A DNA stretch of 64,000 nucleotides from Volutella citrinella. Lineage: Eukaryota > Ascomycota > Sordariomycetes > Hypocreales > Nectriaceae. Both the position numbers and the translations under genes were made by a program. The notes below the pieces were generated by a model that had not been told where the DNA came from, searched no databases, and was given only the letters and a program-made list of their open reading frames with translations. The stretch spans positions 2,170,001 through 2,234,000 of the forward strand of contig JAWZSP010000005.1 in assembly GCA_034401135.1 (NCBI GenBank). The letters run 5' to 3'. This document shows, piece by piece, positions 33,953-44,603 of this stretch; position 1 is the stretch's first letter; the number at the start of each line of letters is the position of its first letter.

Positions 33953-36472
33953 TCCAGGCATAGCCCTCTACAAGGCTCCATCAAGCAATTGGGCGCCAAG
34001 GGCGTGTCTGCTGTCTCAAGAGGTATTGCATTAGCCTCGGACCCGCTGATGGTTGTTTGTAATATGCAACGCTGCAGGGCTTCTCTCCACAACCGAAGGC
34101 ATATGCCGGAACTAAACGGTTGTCTGGGCCCTGTAAGCCTGGAAGGCATCTCCCGAGGGAATGATCCCAGAAGACGATGACTAAACATGAGCCCGTTGAA
34201 AAGCAGCCTGCCTTTCAACGGGAAGGGAAGAGGCAAGCCACAGAGGCTGAATTCTTAAAGTACGGCTGGCTCTCTCGAGGGCAAGTGGTACAATTCAGGC
34301 ACTGCAGCGGCACGCCAGCACAACGGCTTCAGAAGATTGCGAGCCCTTGCCCTGCCAGGCGGGGTACCCAAGTCATCCTGGACGATTGGTTTTACAATCC
34401 AAGATGTGGGCGATCATGACGACGTGTGCATGTGACGTCGCTTGAGGCAATCAAGAACGGGGTCTCAGGGCCTCGGCGCGTGCCAAGGCAGGTATCCTGG
34501 GTGAAACGATGGGACACTGCAGCCTGCAAATAGGTTGTAAGTACGGACAGTATTTGGACGATGCCATTGCATCTGGAGGCTTCATCGTGGGGCATGTGGC
34601 ATGTTCCCCTCAAACGCCACAGGCACATGGTCAAAGGTACAGTACTGCACCGGAGCTTGGCAACTCGGCCGGCACATAATTGCAAGGGGAAACTGGATCG
34701 CTCGACGTCAATGGCGGCGTCATCTGTTTCGGCGGACTCGCGACGTCGTTATGTCGTCATTGCGGGCAACGAGAATGGCAAAGCAGCGGCGTAGCAGTAC
34801 CACAAACGGCCATGATCAGCATTTGGGCCCTTGGACCCTTGCTGGCAAAGAGTGGCAAAAAATAAAATGGTGCTGTGGTGTCAGCCACGACGGCTGTACT
34901 TTGCACAAGTACTTCGTACTCTGGTACCGGTAGTCTTATGGATGCCTCCCTGCTCTGTAACGAGGGGCCCAATGATTTTTATTCCAGGGGTGGGTGGGTG
35001 TGCACCCCCAGTTGGTATTCCCGCAGCGTCAAGCGTATTGAGTTTGCGCATCGACAGTTTCTTGTTCCCACCGCCATTGCAAATAGAAATTGTACCTGGT
35101 GGCCCTGGTAGCTGGCTTCGAACATCCATTCTCCAAGTACTTTTGCTAAGGCAGAGCCGGAGCGTTTCGTCCGGGAAACCAAGAATCGCCCAACCACCCG
35201 ACCGCTGGTAGCATGCCGCTCTGATTGGTGGAGAGTGCTAATAGTCAACAGTCCTGAATTCCAGGGTCCAAGGGTCCCTTCCCCATGGCATGGCGGGCCT
35301 TGCGGTACCTTCGTCCCGTGCACAGCTGCTATGAGTAGCCGGCGGGCCGGAAAAGGTAACAACAGGGACGCTCTTGACGTGTCCCCTTGAATACGGAGGC
35401 GAGACAGGCAGGTGACAGGCGCCTGTTGAGCTGACCCGCATGGCGAGTCACCGAGAAAGAGAGGGCCCGCCGCACGACACGTACAGTAGAGCGGAAAGGA
35501 TTGCGCTATGTCAAATCTTGAAACATATGGGGAAACGATGAATGCGGCTCAATTTAGCATCGCCAAATCGGCAAAGCCCATCGTCGGCTGGCGGGTAGGT
35601 ACCTAAGGCAGGTAGCCGCGCAGGGCCTAGGAGTTGTCCCAAGCAGGGTACGATGCCTATGGGAGGGATCCGAGCCCTCCAATGGGACATTAGTCTCACG
35701 GGAGGCTTGTGGCCATGGCGCCTTGGCTGGGTGCTGGGTCCTCGGAGTGGGCTGGTGGGGGATGGGGGAGGCAGAGATCGACCACCAGTGAGTCGCCGTC
35801 TCCTTCAGAGCAGGCATGTACGTAGTTAGGCAGGGTCGCTCGCTGAGGCGTATTTTGGGGGAGGGGAAGGGGGGGTTCGAAATCTAGGCTCTGGTGGAGG
35901 AACCATGTCTGCTTGCGCCCGATCGTAGTGACCAGCGATGTGCGGGACGGCGGCATGGCTGCTGATCGGGGATTCTTTGCAGGTAGTGGTGGCCGTTGAC
36001 CAGGGCCTGAGGCCCATTCTACCGAGTCGAGATGTTGAAGATGTTTCCGGTGGAGAGGGGTGTAGGTGTATTGGCGCGCCAGCGGCAGGTTGCACAAGGG
36101 CACAAGACATGCCCAACAACAGGCCTGGGCGGCTGGGCCTGTGCAGCCAAGCCCTGGTTCCAAGTTAGCCAAGTTAGCCGTGGACCGGGCTGGACCATTG
36201 GAAATGGTTCGAATCCCCATCCATGTGGGCAAGTGGGCTAACATGTCCATCCGCCAGACTATGGCGAGAAAGCCACCACTTTAGTCTTTCGGCATGGGTT
36301 TCAATGTTCGGAACGACCAGAGGGGCGAGTTTCTCATCGCGCTGCACGGCAGCCACCGGTCTGCCGATGGGCAGGCAGCCTAGCCATCCGTGTTCATCGG
36401 GCCGGCGAATTGACTTTCGGTCCTTGGTTCAGGCGGGCCTGTCGCGTGTCGATCAGATCTCAGGGACCCAAG

Positions 36473-36489
36473 CCCCCCCCCCCCCCCCC
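36473..36489. repeat. C17 homopolymer tract
   Basis: Seventeen consecutive C on the plus strand, the longest homopolymer noted in the window, in the gene-poor region. Confidence 0.9.
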
Positions 36490-39400
36490 TCCACCTCGGC
36501 TATTCCCAGCCCAGCCAAGCCAGCCCAGGCCAGATCCCTGCGCGCTGCTGCACCTCAGAGCTCAAAGGAGCATGTCGCCTCGAACCACCAGTGAGTGGCG
36601 GGTGCAGACGCAAGCGAGCGAGAGAGGTATCTCGCGACCTGGGCGAATGCAGCGGTACGTAGCGCCCGCCTTGTTCCCGGGCTAGGGCACCGGCGGCGGC
36701 GGCTTGTACGAGGCTACGAGCGTCTGTGATGGCTCTGTTGGTTCCCAGGCTGATGGTTTGCATTCCATCGAGATGAATAGAAGCTAGTACCTTAGGTAGG
36801 AAGGGCCAACCTATTGCATAATGCCACAGATCAGCGAAGCAGGAGATAGAGATGACATACGAGGCCGAATCCGACGCTGTTGATTGTGGCTCGCCCGAGT
36901 GGAGGACTGACCTGAAGTCACCTGGGCCCATTCCAAGTGCTGTGCCAAGGGACACCGCCGTCGCCCGTCTGGCACAACCGGACAATCGAGAAGGGAGATG
37001 ATTGACAGCCCAGGTCCCAGGATGCCATCTTGAGAAATGCTCAAACCAGCCGTTGCGTGACGCGAACACCCCCCAAAGGCGAGAGCCGGATGGGCTGCCA
37101 CACAGATGTCGGGCAGTAACGAGGGTTTGTGGCTAGAAAGCTCAAGTAGGGGTGGGGTCAACCAGGGCAATGGTAAAACGAGGTTCCAAAATTCGCGGGA
37201 GGCAAATGTCCGCGCAGTGGGAATGGTGTCTGTCGTTGTGGGCCAGTGTGGCGACAATTGTGGCGAGAAACGGCAGGAACCAAGCAGACTACCTTTCTTG
37301 CCCTCTTGACACCGCGTCAGCATCGAACCAAGTACGTATGGAGAATGCTGCGACACGGCATTCCCGTCCAAGCCGTCCAAGTCTGCACGATGCCCTGCTG
37401 TGATATTGCATTGAATGGGTCGAGAGCAACCATCCCAGATCAGCGGCCATAGGGTGGCACCTCGAGCCACTCACACCCCTGGCAAGTTGGTAAATATAGC
37501 TGGCCTGTACCGAGCATGGGCGGAGGTGTCTCTCCCTCCTAACATAATACGCTGTAGGACATGGCATAGTGGACGCTCGAGGGCATCGTCGTCCCATTCG
37601 CATCTGGCCACTTCTATCCGCCCGAACCAGATCCCGGAGATGAGACGGTTGCACCGTCTGCCTGGGCACCCGATGAACTAAGACAGCGGAGCAGTCCAAG
37701 CACCATGCCACCAACGCCACCCCACAGGGCCATCATCTGTCCCTTGCTGCAGCTAGTGGAGGTTATCTGGAGCTGTGCCTCAGTGATGGGTTGGGATGAT
37801 GCTACGGCCACACCCCACGCCCGCGCCCAGGCTCAAGCCCCATGCCTTCCCACACCCCTCATCGCTAGCTCTGCTGTGGCTTGTTCTTCGGGCCCGAGAC
37901 CCTCTTTGAAATCCAAGCTGGCCAAGCTCCCTCATCACTCCGCCACCCCGAATGCCCCGGTCCTCACAGGACCTGAGGACTCGGTGGCTCGTGGCTCCAA
38001 CGGCGAACCATGGAATAAATTATGGCGCCGGCCAGTGGCAAGGCATAGGCAAGCTGGGCCTTCTTGGCCTCGTCGATCTGTAGCCCAGGCTGGCAATATC
38101 TGCAGCCTCCCGTTCCGGTCTCTGGATAGCAAGCCTTGTGATCTTGTCTTGGTCGTTGCAGCAGGCCTCTCGTATGTCCTGTGCCGTACAGTAGTCGTCG
38201 CCTCAGATGCAGACCGGGGAGGCGTAGCACGGAGCGCGTCGAAAGAAGCTTAGGTGCTACTGCATCGCTCTGGGTGCTCTTGTACCTTCACCTCCTGCCT
38301 CACAGAGTCATATTTAGCAGCACAGCTAGTATTACTGTTGTCGGTGGTAGTAATAAGCACGAGCACCTCCACGGTCCACCACGCCGCCACATATTCCCAC
38401 CAGGGATCGTCCACATCCTTTCCCCATCTTCTGTCTCCCATCAGCGCATGGTGTGGTCCCCAGATTCACGCGCCCCTCCCCTCCTCGAAGCCCTGACAGC
38501 TGCCCGTCATATTTACGGCGTTGCCCGTCCGTGTGAGCACCCACCCGGGGCCCTGCCTGTCTGGACTTGGCGCTCTTGACCTTACATTATTCCTTCGACG
38601 TTCGTTTTGCCTGCATACCTGGGTTGCTTGACATCTGCGACCTGCCGGCCCTTTGCATCCCTTGCACCCTTTACACACTTTGCACGGCACCTCTGTCTTC
38701 AGCAGTTCCGCCTTGGCCTACCTGCTTCCTTCTACCGCCTTGCCTTGTCTGCCCTGCCCTGCCCTGCCCAGCTGGCCTTGGTCTGGCCGCATGGGCTTCG
38801 CCTCCTACCGTATCTTCTGCGAGACATGGGGTTGCCTTTCGAGTCTTTAACCCGTCCCGGCCGCTGGAGTCCCTGTCTGTGCCATCCCTCATCTCCCCAC
38901 TGCTCCGGCCTGTTCCCTTTGGCGACCCTTGCCGCCATCTGAGCCCGCTACCGCCTTGCCGCACCTGCCCATGCTTCTGGCGACGACCAACTGGAACTTG
39001 GCACGGCATCCATTCTGTCACATCTCTGCGATATCTTTGTGCGACCTGACCACTGTATCTGGGCCAGAGATATTGGTCTTTCCCTGAAAAAGCCCTGTGC
39101 AGTCTTTGCCCTATCCCTGCCGCTGCCATTGGCTTGTCTTGGAGCTCCCAAGTCGGTCCAATATCCCTGTTGGGATAGAGGGGAAAAAAACCTCCCAGCC
39201 TCAAGCAAGCACCAGCTCTTCCCCTCGATCTCCTGGCTCGATCTATTCCCACCCCCTACCAAACCTATCATCGACATCCTACCTACCCCTCGACTCACAG
39301 ACACTTGCTTCATACTGTTGAAATCCTCGCACCTAGGCCAGTTTGCTCAGCCTCCTCTGTCATTCTGTTCTGCGTCTTACTACTCCAAGTCGTGCAGAAC

Positions 39401-39684
39401 GTTGCTGCTCCGCCGAGAAAACGTCTTCTCGTGGAGGAGAAAGGTGCACAGGCGATAGTCTATTGACAGACTCAGTGGAAGTCTTGCAACGGGGCAAGAC
39501 CCCTCCTACGCCCACCACGACAAATCCTCGATCCTTACCGCAATTTGACGTCAGCCATTCCAGGTTGAGGTATCCAAACCAGGGTTTTGACAAAGGCGAC
39601 TGCCTTGCGGAGCCTTGACCTCCCTCAAGCGCCCTGAATTTGGGGTTTGCATCTTCACATCAGCGCGCAGTGAAAGAGAGACTC

Positions 39685-39711
39685 ATGCTAGCTCTAACCT
39701 GGCTTCATTAG
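39685..39711 (+). other. Candidate 8-codon upstream ORF of the YTH gene
   Basis: The ATG at 39685 is followed by eight sense codons in total (MLALTWLH) and a TAG, ending 129 bp before the main start. It would lie in the spliced 5' leader if transcription starts upstream, and could lower translation of the downstream frame. Nothing shows that it is translated. Confidence 0.35.
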
Positions 39712-39727
39712 CAGCCAAAGACACAAG

Positions 39728-39794
39728 GTACGTCGCCCCTTTCAGCCCTGGATGTATCCCATTACTGGCTAACAGCACGTTGACCAACCTGCAG
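39728..39794 (+). other. Probable 5'-UTR intron of the YTH gene
   Basis: GTACGT at 39728 and a CTGCAG acceptor ending at 39794 bound 67 bp, a normal fungal intron size. A TGGCTAAC branch-like site lies inside. The intron contains its own ATG...TAA mini-frame (ATG at 39752), which splicing would remove. The main ATG at 39841 is preceded by an in-frame TGA at 39823-39825, so the intron is outside the coding sequence. Confidence 0.5.
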
Positions 39795-39840
39795 CCAGCT
39801 GGATCGTCTCATATTACGAGACTGATCATCGACCTATTCA

Positions 39841-41887
39841 ATGGGAGATATTTCTCAAAGCCAGCCTTCAGACGTGGGATCTGCCGGTCCAGATCACGAG
39901 AGGATATCTGTTAGCACATCTGGTCCGCCGCCCCCCATTGACAAGCGCACGGATCCTGGCGAGCATGAACCTCCTTTCCAACCTCAGCCCCAGCCTGTTA
40001 CATTCCACCAGACATTTACGAACCCGCTCAACATGTCCCAGCCATCCTCTTCGGCCCGCGGGGGACCTTACAACATGGCCTCGATGGGAAACGCCCTCCC
40101 GCAATTGGGCTACAGACCCGGACAGTACCCAAATCACGGACAGCAACGCTATAACGCTGCAACGTCTTCGCCAATGATGCCTCAGATGACACACTTTCCT
40201 AGCCAGCAAGTGTCTGTGGCACCACAGGGCTACTACTTACCGCAACATCAAATGGCCCCTTATTACGGTTCCCAGTACCCCCAGGCTCAGGCATCTTTGA
40301 GACAGAGCATGCCCTATTATCCGAATCAATTGATGATGAACCAACAACATACCCCTTACTACTACACCGGACAACCTCAGTATCCAACTTCAGCGCACCC
40401 TATGCAAGGAGCAATGATGCATCCCCAATACATGCATTCGAACTCGCCAGCGGTTAGCAATGCTCCAGTAGTGGCGGTCTCTAGAGATACCAATTCGACC
40501 CGGCCACTTCAGTCAAACCATGGGCAAGGTAAACGATGGAATCATGCACTTGTCCTCTTGAAAGCCACGAAGCTAAATGCAACACAGAACTCCCTGAAAG
40601 ACGACCAAGCACGGTTCGAGGGCCTCCCCGAAAACCTCGTCAAAGTGGTCAGGTTCTTCGACGCCATAGATGGAACTCGGTGATGGCTAATCATGCATGC
40701 AGGACACGCGATCTGGATCGGAAACCTCCCCCCTCAAACCGAGCTAATGAGTCTTGTGCACCACGTCTGCGCCGAGGCTTCCGGACTAGAGTCACTCTTC
40801 CTCATCTCCAAGAGCAACTGTGCATTCGCCAACTTCCAAGACGAGACTACTTGCATAGCTGCACAACAGAAGCTACACGACTCGAAATTCCAGGCGGTTC
40901 GCCTTGTCAGCCGCCTGCGAAAAAGTACGGTGGAGGGGACTGCTGGAGTAACTGCTCCGACTGGACCGGCCATTGTTTCGTCTACTCCAGGAGTACCAAC
41001 AACCCAACGACCAGACGAGTTGACGCCAGCGTCGGCAGCGTTGAACTCGTATAATGACGTCAAGGAAGGCGAAGCTACATCAAGTCAGCCTGTCGTAATA
41101 CCGTCCCAGAAAGATAAGTTCTTCATCCTGAAGAGCTTGACTGTGGAGGACCTCGACTTAAGTGTAAAAACCGGACATTGGGCGACCCAGTCCCATAATG
41201 AAGAGACCTTGAATAATGCATTCAATGTTGGCCACCCCAAACCCCCCTTTCTCTTCAACTGCCACCTATCTCGAGTAGATTGTCGACTAACATTCGTGGT
41301 AGACTGGGGACAACGTATACTTGGTGTTCTCCGCAAACAAGTCTGGCGAGTACTTTGGATACGCTCGCATGACATCCTGCATTAATGAAGACCCCGCGGC
41401 AGCGATTGAGTTCGCCCCAAAGGCACAAGCCACAAGCGACCTTGATCTTCCGAAGGCGATACCGACCGAAGCGACAGAACACGCCCCCAGAGGCAGAATA
41501 ATCGACGATTCGGCGAGGGGCACTATTTTCTGGGAAGCCGAGCGGGATGAGGCGGATAATGATTCGGATGCGGAGAGTGACGTCTCGAGCGGCAAGAGCG
41601 CGAATGCCGAGGAGCCGGCGGCAAAAACATGGGGCAAGCCATTCAAGCTTGAGTGGATGTCGACTACTCGCCTCCCCTTCTATCGCACCCGCGGGCTGCG
41701 CAATCCTTGGAATTCAAACCGTGAGGTGAAGATTGCACGAGACGGCACGGAGCTCGAGCCATCAGTCGGACGAAGACTCATTGGCCTGTTCAACCGCGTC
41801 CAGAGTCCTGTTCCGACACAAGCAGGCATGCCAATGTCCGTGGCTGTCATTCCTGGATTTCCACAAATGCGAGGCTATGGCCATTGA
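39841..41887 (+). CDS. RRM + YTH domain RNA-binding protein (m6A-reader type)
   Basis: Four exons: 39841-40528, 40588-40647, 40703-41226 and 41303-41887. All phases agree and give 618 aa. Residues 1-230 are disordered and rich in Pro, Gln, Tyr and Met (PYYGSQYPQ, PYYYTGQPQYPT). An RRM follows at about 250-325: GHAIWIGNLPPQT matches RNP2, and LISKSNCAFANFQ stands at the RNP1 position. The YTH domain starts near residue 385 (DKFFILKSLTVEDLDLSVKTGHWAT), where W409 aligns with the first aromatic-cage tryptophan. It continues DNVYLVFSANKSGEYFGYARM and ends WGKPFKLEWMSTTRLPFYRTRGLRNPWNSNREVKI-like sequence. YTH domains bind N6-methyladenosine or, in S. pombe Mmi1, an unmodified hexamer, to control mRNA stability. 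An acidic Asp/Glu/Ser insert (about residues 495-525) interrupts the YTH fold. Donors of introns 2 and 3 (GTCAGG, GTTGGC) are weak. Confidence 0.93.
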
Positions 41888-43168
41888 CGACCCGTGTCCA
41901 TCTTATGGCGTTGCCCAGGGGGTAACGCCCATTTGTACCGGCTGCTACCTAGCACGGAATTATGATCTCGAGCCGGATATATTTCAAACATACGTTTTAC
42001 AACGAGGTTGATGGGCTGTTTCACCTAGGCCTCGACCCTTGAATAACACCAACCTGACCGGCGTATGGCCTTTGAGGCAAAATCCGCCATCTCATGTACT
42101 CTTCGGTCCGTTGGAATCGGCCCACGATTCTGCGATGCTGAAGTGAAAGTTGACTATGGTTATCTCACCAGAGTGTGTTACCGTCCGCCACATGCATGGC
42201 GGCAGGTCAAAATAGCGCTGCATATGGCGTCCGGCTGAATACTCCAGTGTCATTATGTATTGGCCCCACTAATTGGCCTCGCCACTCCTGTGGCCGCCCT
42301 TGATCTCAGATCCCCCCCTTCTGCAAGATGGAGGATATCTTCAAACCACAGGCTATTGGTGATTATTTGGAGCCAAGCCCCAATACGCAGCTGTCTTGCA
42401 AGGCTGCATGGATGAAACGGGTACTTGAGACTTGCACGTGACCGTGACATGTTGGCTTCCTGCTTACTGTTACTACTTGAACACTCTATGTCAGTGGCAT
42501 GCTACGTTGGCGCGCAACCGATCCCGGGGTCGCAAAGCTGTAACGCAGACAAGTTGATCTGCTCTGTCTTGCCCATTGCTGCCAGCCAGGCTGGTTTCTG
42601 GTATCTGCTCGCCACTTCCTGTGTTCTCTCTATGCCCTTCCTGCCTGCAATTCCTCTCCTCATTGTGCCAATTTCTACAAGAAGTGGCGCATTTCTTCCA
42701 TTAATTCCTCAACTTTCTAGAAATCTCGCGAACAATGCGTGTCAAACTCGCATTCCGATAGATTAGACTCTGGGTATCCAAAGTTACGTTGACGTCATCA
42801 CCCGAAGAAGCACGGACCACATTGCCTCTGTCGCCAACTCCACATGTCACAAGCCTTTCCAATGGTCGTTGTTGGAGGAAAGGGCCGGTGTAATGTTGTT
42901 GAAAGTGCAGGAGTCCGTTACGATCATACGATCGTAGCATGAGGATTAGTTTCGATGCGTAGGTGCCGGCATCATCAGCTTGCTGATGACAGTTTTGTTG
43001 GCACGAAGTGTGGCACTTGATTGGCTGGGCTGAGATCGAACCTTCTACTAACATCTTGCGGGTTCCAGCGCCTTCAACTCGCAAAGAGTCGTCACCCTCA
43101 ACGGCGCATTTCGTACCTGGCCCGCGCAATGGGGGGCGATTCTCCGTGCAACAAGTATGTTCAGATGA

Positions 43169-43178
43169 ATTCTAGAAT
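43169..43178. promoter_or_regulatory. Heat-shock element (nTTCnnGAAn)
   Basis: The sequence aTTCtaGAAt is a perfect two-unit heat-shock factor site 243 bp upstream of the HSP30 start codon. An imperfect third unit (TGC in place of TTC) follows in register. It lies about 90 bp upstream of the TATAAA box. Confidence 0.55.
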
Positions 43179-43266
43179 TTGCTGGAGCTTTGTGCTCTCG
43201 GACCTTCGCGTGGGATGACGAAGCTGCTGCCTCATTCACGCTTCAGTCACAACTCAGATGCCAAGG

Positions 43267-43272
43267 TATAAA
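43267..43272 (+). promoter_or_regulatory. TATA box of HSP30
   Basis: TATAAA lies 149 bp upstream of the ATG and downstream of the heat-shock element, as expected for an inducible fungal promoter. Confidence 0.5.
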
Positions 43273-43420
43273 GCGAGCAGCTACTTTCCTCGAATACAAA
43301 TTCCTTTCTTCATCACAACACACCCGTTGACAACCATTAAAGGGCAAAGCAACACCTCATACAACCTGAAGCACTATACCTCAAACTCAGAACCCAGCCT
43401 TCACCCACCAACCACTCACA

Positions 43421-44038
43421 ATGGCTTTCTTCCCTCGAAACTTCCACACCAAGGCTGACGCCTCCTTCCATCCTCTCTTCCGTCTCCTGGACGACTTTGA
43501 CAACTACTCCCAGCATGGTCGCCGAAGTGGACTTGCCCACTGGCAGCCCAAGTTCGACATCCGTGAGACTGAGGATGCCTATGAGCTGCACGGCGAGATC
43601 CCTGGCATGAGCAAGGAGGATGTCCACATCGAGTTCAGCGAGCCTCAAACTATGGCCATTCGAGGCAAGACCGAGAGGACCTACACCTCCGGCACTCCGC
43701 CGGCCGGCCTCGTTGAGGACAAGGCCACAAGCGGTGCTATCACCGAGGGAACGGAGGAGAGCAATGACTCTCACAAGGCAACCGTCGAAGATGAGGATGC
43801 CAATGAAGAGAAGCCCACTGAGCCAGCCCAGCAGGTTGAGGCGAAGGAGCAGACAGCCCCGGCTGACAACGCCAAGTACTGGCTTACTGAGCGTAGCATT
43901 GGCGAGTTCTCCCGCAGCTTCACCTTCCCTACTCGCGTGGAGCACGATTCCGTCACTGCAAACTTCAAGGATGGTGTTCTGAACATCACCGTTCCGAAGA
44001 CGAAGAAGCACGAGTCTCGACGCATCACTGTCAGCTAA
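43421..44038 (+). CDS. hsp30: HSP30-type small heat-shock protein (alpha-crystallin family)
   Basis: Intronless, 205 aa. The N-terminal MAFFPRNFHTKADASFHPLFRLLDDFDNYSQ segment and the alpha-crystallin core (PKFDIRETEDAYELHGEIPGMSKEDVHIEF, then SIGEFSRSFTFPTRVEHDSVTANFKDGVL ending in LNITVPK) define the family. The domain is split by an insert at residues 87-151 that is acidic and rich in Glu, Thr, Pro and Ala (VEDEDANEEKPTEPAQQ), a known trait of filamentous-fungal HSP30 proteins. Such proteins are ATP-independent holdases that bind unfolding proteins during heat and other stress, acting as oligomers. The upstream heat-shock element, TATA box and lack of introns fit rapid stress induction. 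RAD51 follows on the same strand after 565 bp, as a separate transcription unit. Confidence 0.95.
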   Translation: MAFFPRNFHTKADASFHPLFRLLDDFDNYSQHGRRSGLAHWQPKFDIRETEDAYELHGEIPGMSKEDVHIEFSEPQTMAIRGKTERTYTSGTPPAGLVEDKATSGAITEGTEESNDSHKATVEDEDANEEKPTEPAQQVEAKEQTAPADNAKYWLTERSIGEFSRSFTFPTRVEHDSVTANFKDGVLNITVPKTKKHESRRITVS

Positions 44039-44603
44039 TGACACCCTCACATCGACGCTCACTGCGCATATTTTTTATAGCCGCATACTATCAAGACTGG
44101 CAACGACTCACTTTCTTGACCGAATTATACGCTCGCAATCTTTTATTTGAAGGGGGCACGGCTGTGGCGATATACTCTCATGACTCTCTCATTAATGTAG
44201 TGGCTTAAGGCCTCGAGGAGGCGAACGAACGCTTTCTGTACCATAACTCAACCTCTTAATTCTCATCAATACAAAATTTCCTTGAGAAAAAAGTTCTCGA
44301 CGACCCAAATGTGAATGCTGATATCAGAAATTGCAATAAGTGACTTGTTTGAAAGCGCCTCAGTGTTCGCTGCCATTGTGATGTGGATTGAAATGAAGAC
44401 GACCACGTGATTTGGCGTATCCTAGTGGCGCTGTTGCCTTAAGTGAGACGCGTCCCACCAGCGCGCTCTTGCCATCAACACCACCCACCTTGACAAAGCA
44501 CCACACCACAAAATCTAGGACACGACAAGAGTTGCCGCGCCGAGATTTATTCCCAAATTAGGGTAAATTAGAGGCGCAGTCTGCCCTTTGTCAAGACCTC
44601 AAC
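44039..44603. promoter_or_regulatory. HSP30 3' region and RAD51 promoter
   Basis: These 565 bp contain the HSP30 3' end and the RAD51 promoter. An ACGCGT box lies at 44448-44453. No gene is seen. Confidence 0.5.
44448..44453. promoter_or_regulatory. ACGCGT (MCB-like) box upstream of RAD51
   Basis: A perfect ACGCGT lies 151 bp upstream of the RAD51 ATG. Yeast RAD51 and other G1/S repair genes carry this MBF site, so the position and gene agree with established regulation. Proof in this organism is lacking. Confidence 0.5.

Larger units (their letters stand above)
31740..39840. other. 8.1-kb gene-poor region and long leader of the YTH gene
   Basis: No supported gene lies between PRE7 and the YTH protein. 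Open frames are short, overlapping on several frames, and without domains. The segment 33.0-34.3 kb is A+T-richer than its surroundings, while 35.5-38.3 kb is GC-rich with a C17 tract at 36473-36489. From about 38.5 kb to 39.84 kb the plus strand becomes strongly pyrimidine-rich (for example CCCTG repeats near 38750-38770), the look of a fungal promoter and long 5' untranslated leader of the downstream gene. Small palindromes are present (33410-33423; stem 33935-33952). Confidence 0.5.
41888..43420. other. Intergenic YTH gene / HSP30, with HSP30 promoter
   Basis: No gene is supported. The 300 bp next to HSP30 carry a TTCTAGAA heat-shock-type element and a TATAAA box. The A/C-rich stretch just before the ATG (about 43320-43420) looks like the HSP30 5' leader. 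Confidence 0.55.

Noticed and set aside
34905..34930. Cluster of AAGTAC/GTACTT motifs
   Set aside because: Short, imperfect arms, and such motifs are easy to find by chance in this base composition.
36207..36217. tRNA B-box-like GGTTCGAATCC
   Set aside because: The flanking bases do not form a T-arm stem or an acceptor stem, and no proper D-arm lies upstream.
36811..37470. 219-codon minus-strand open frame
   Set aside because: No conserved motif or splice-linked continuation; composition resembles the surrounding spurious frames.
37705..38253. 182-codon plus-strand open frame
   Set aside because: No domain, and upstream and downstream frames do not connect with splice signals; treated as chance.
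38671..39252. 193-codon minus-strand open frame
   Set aside because: It is the complement of the pyrimidine-rich YTH-gene leader, and has no domain.
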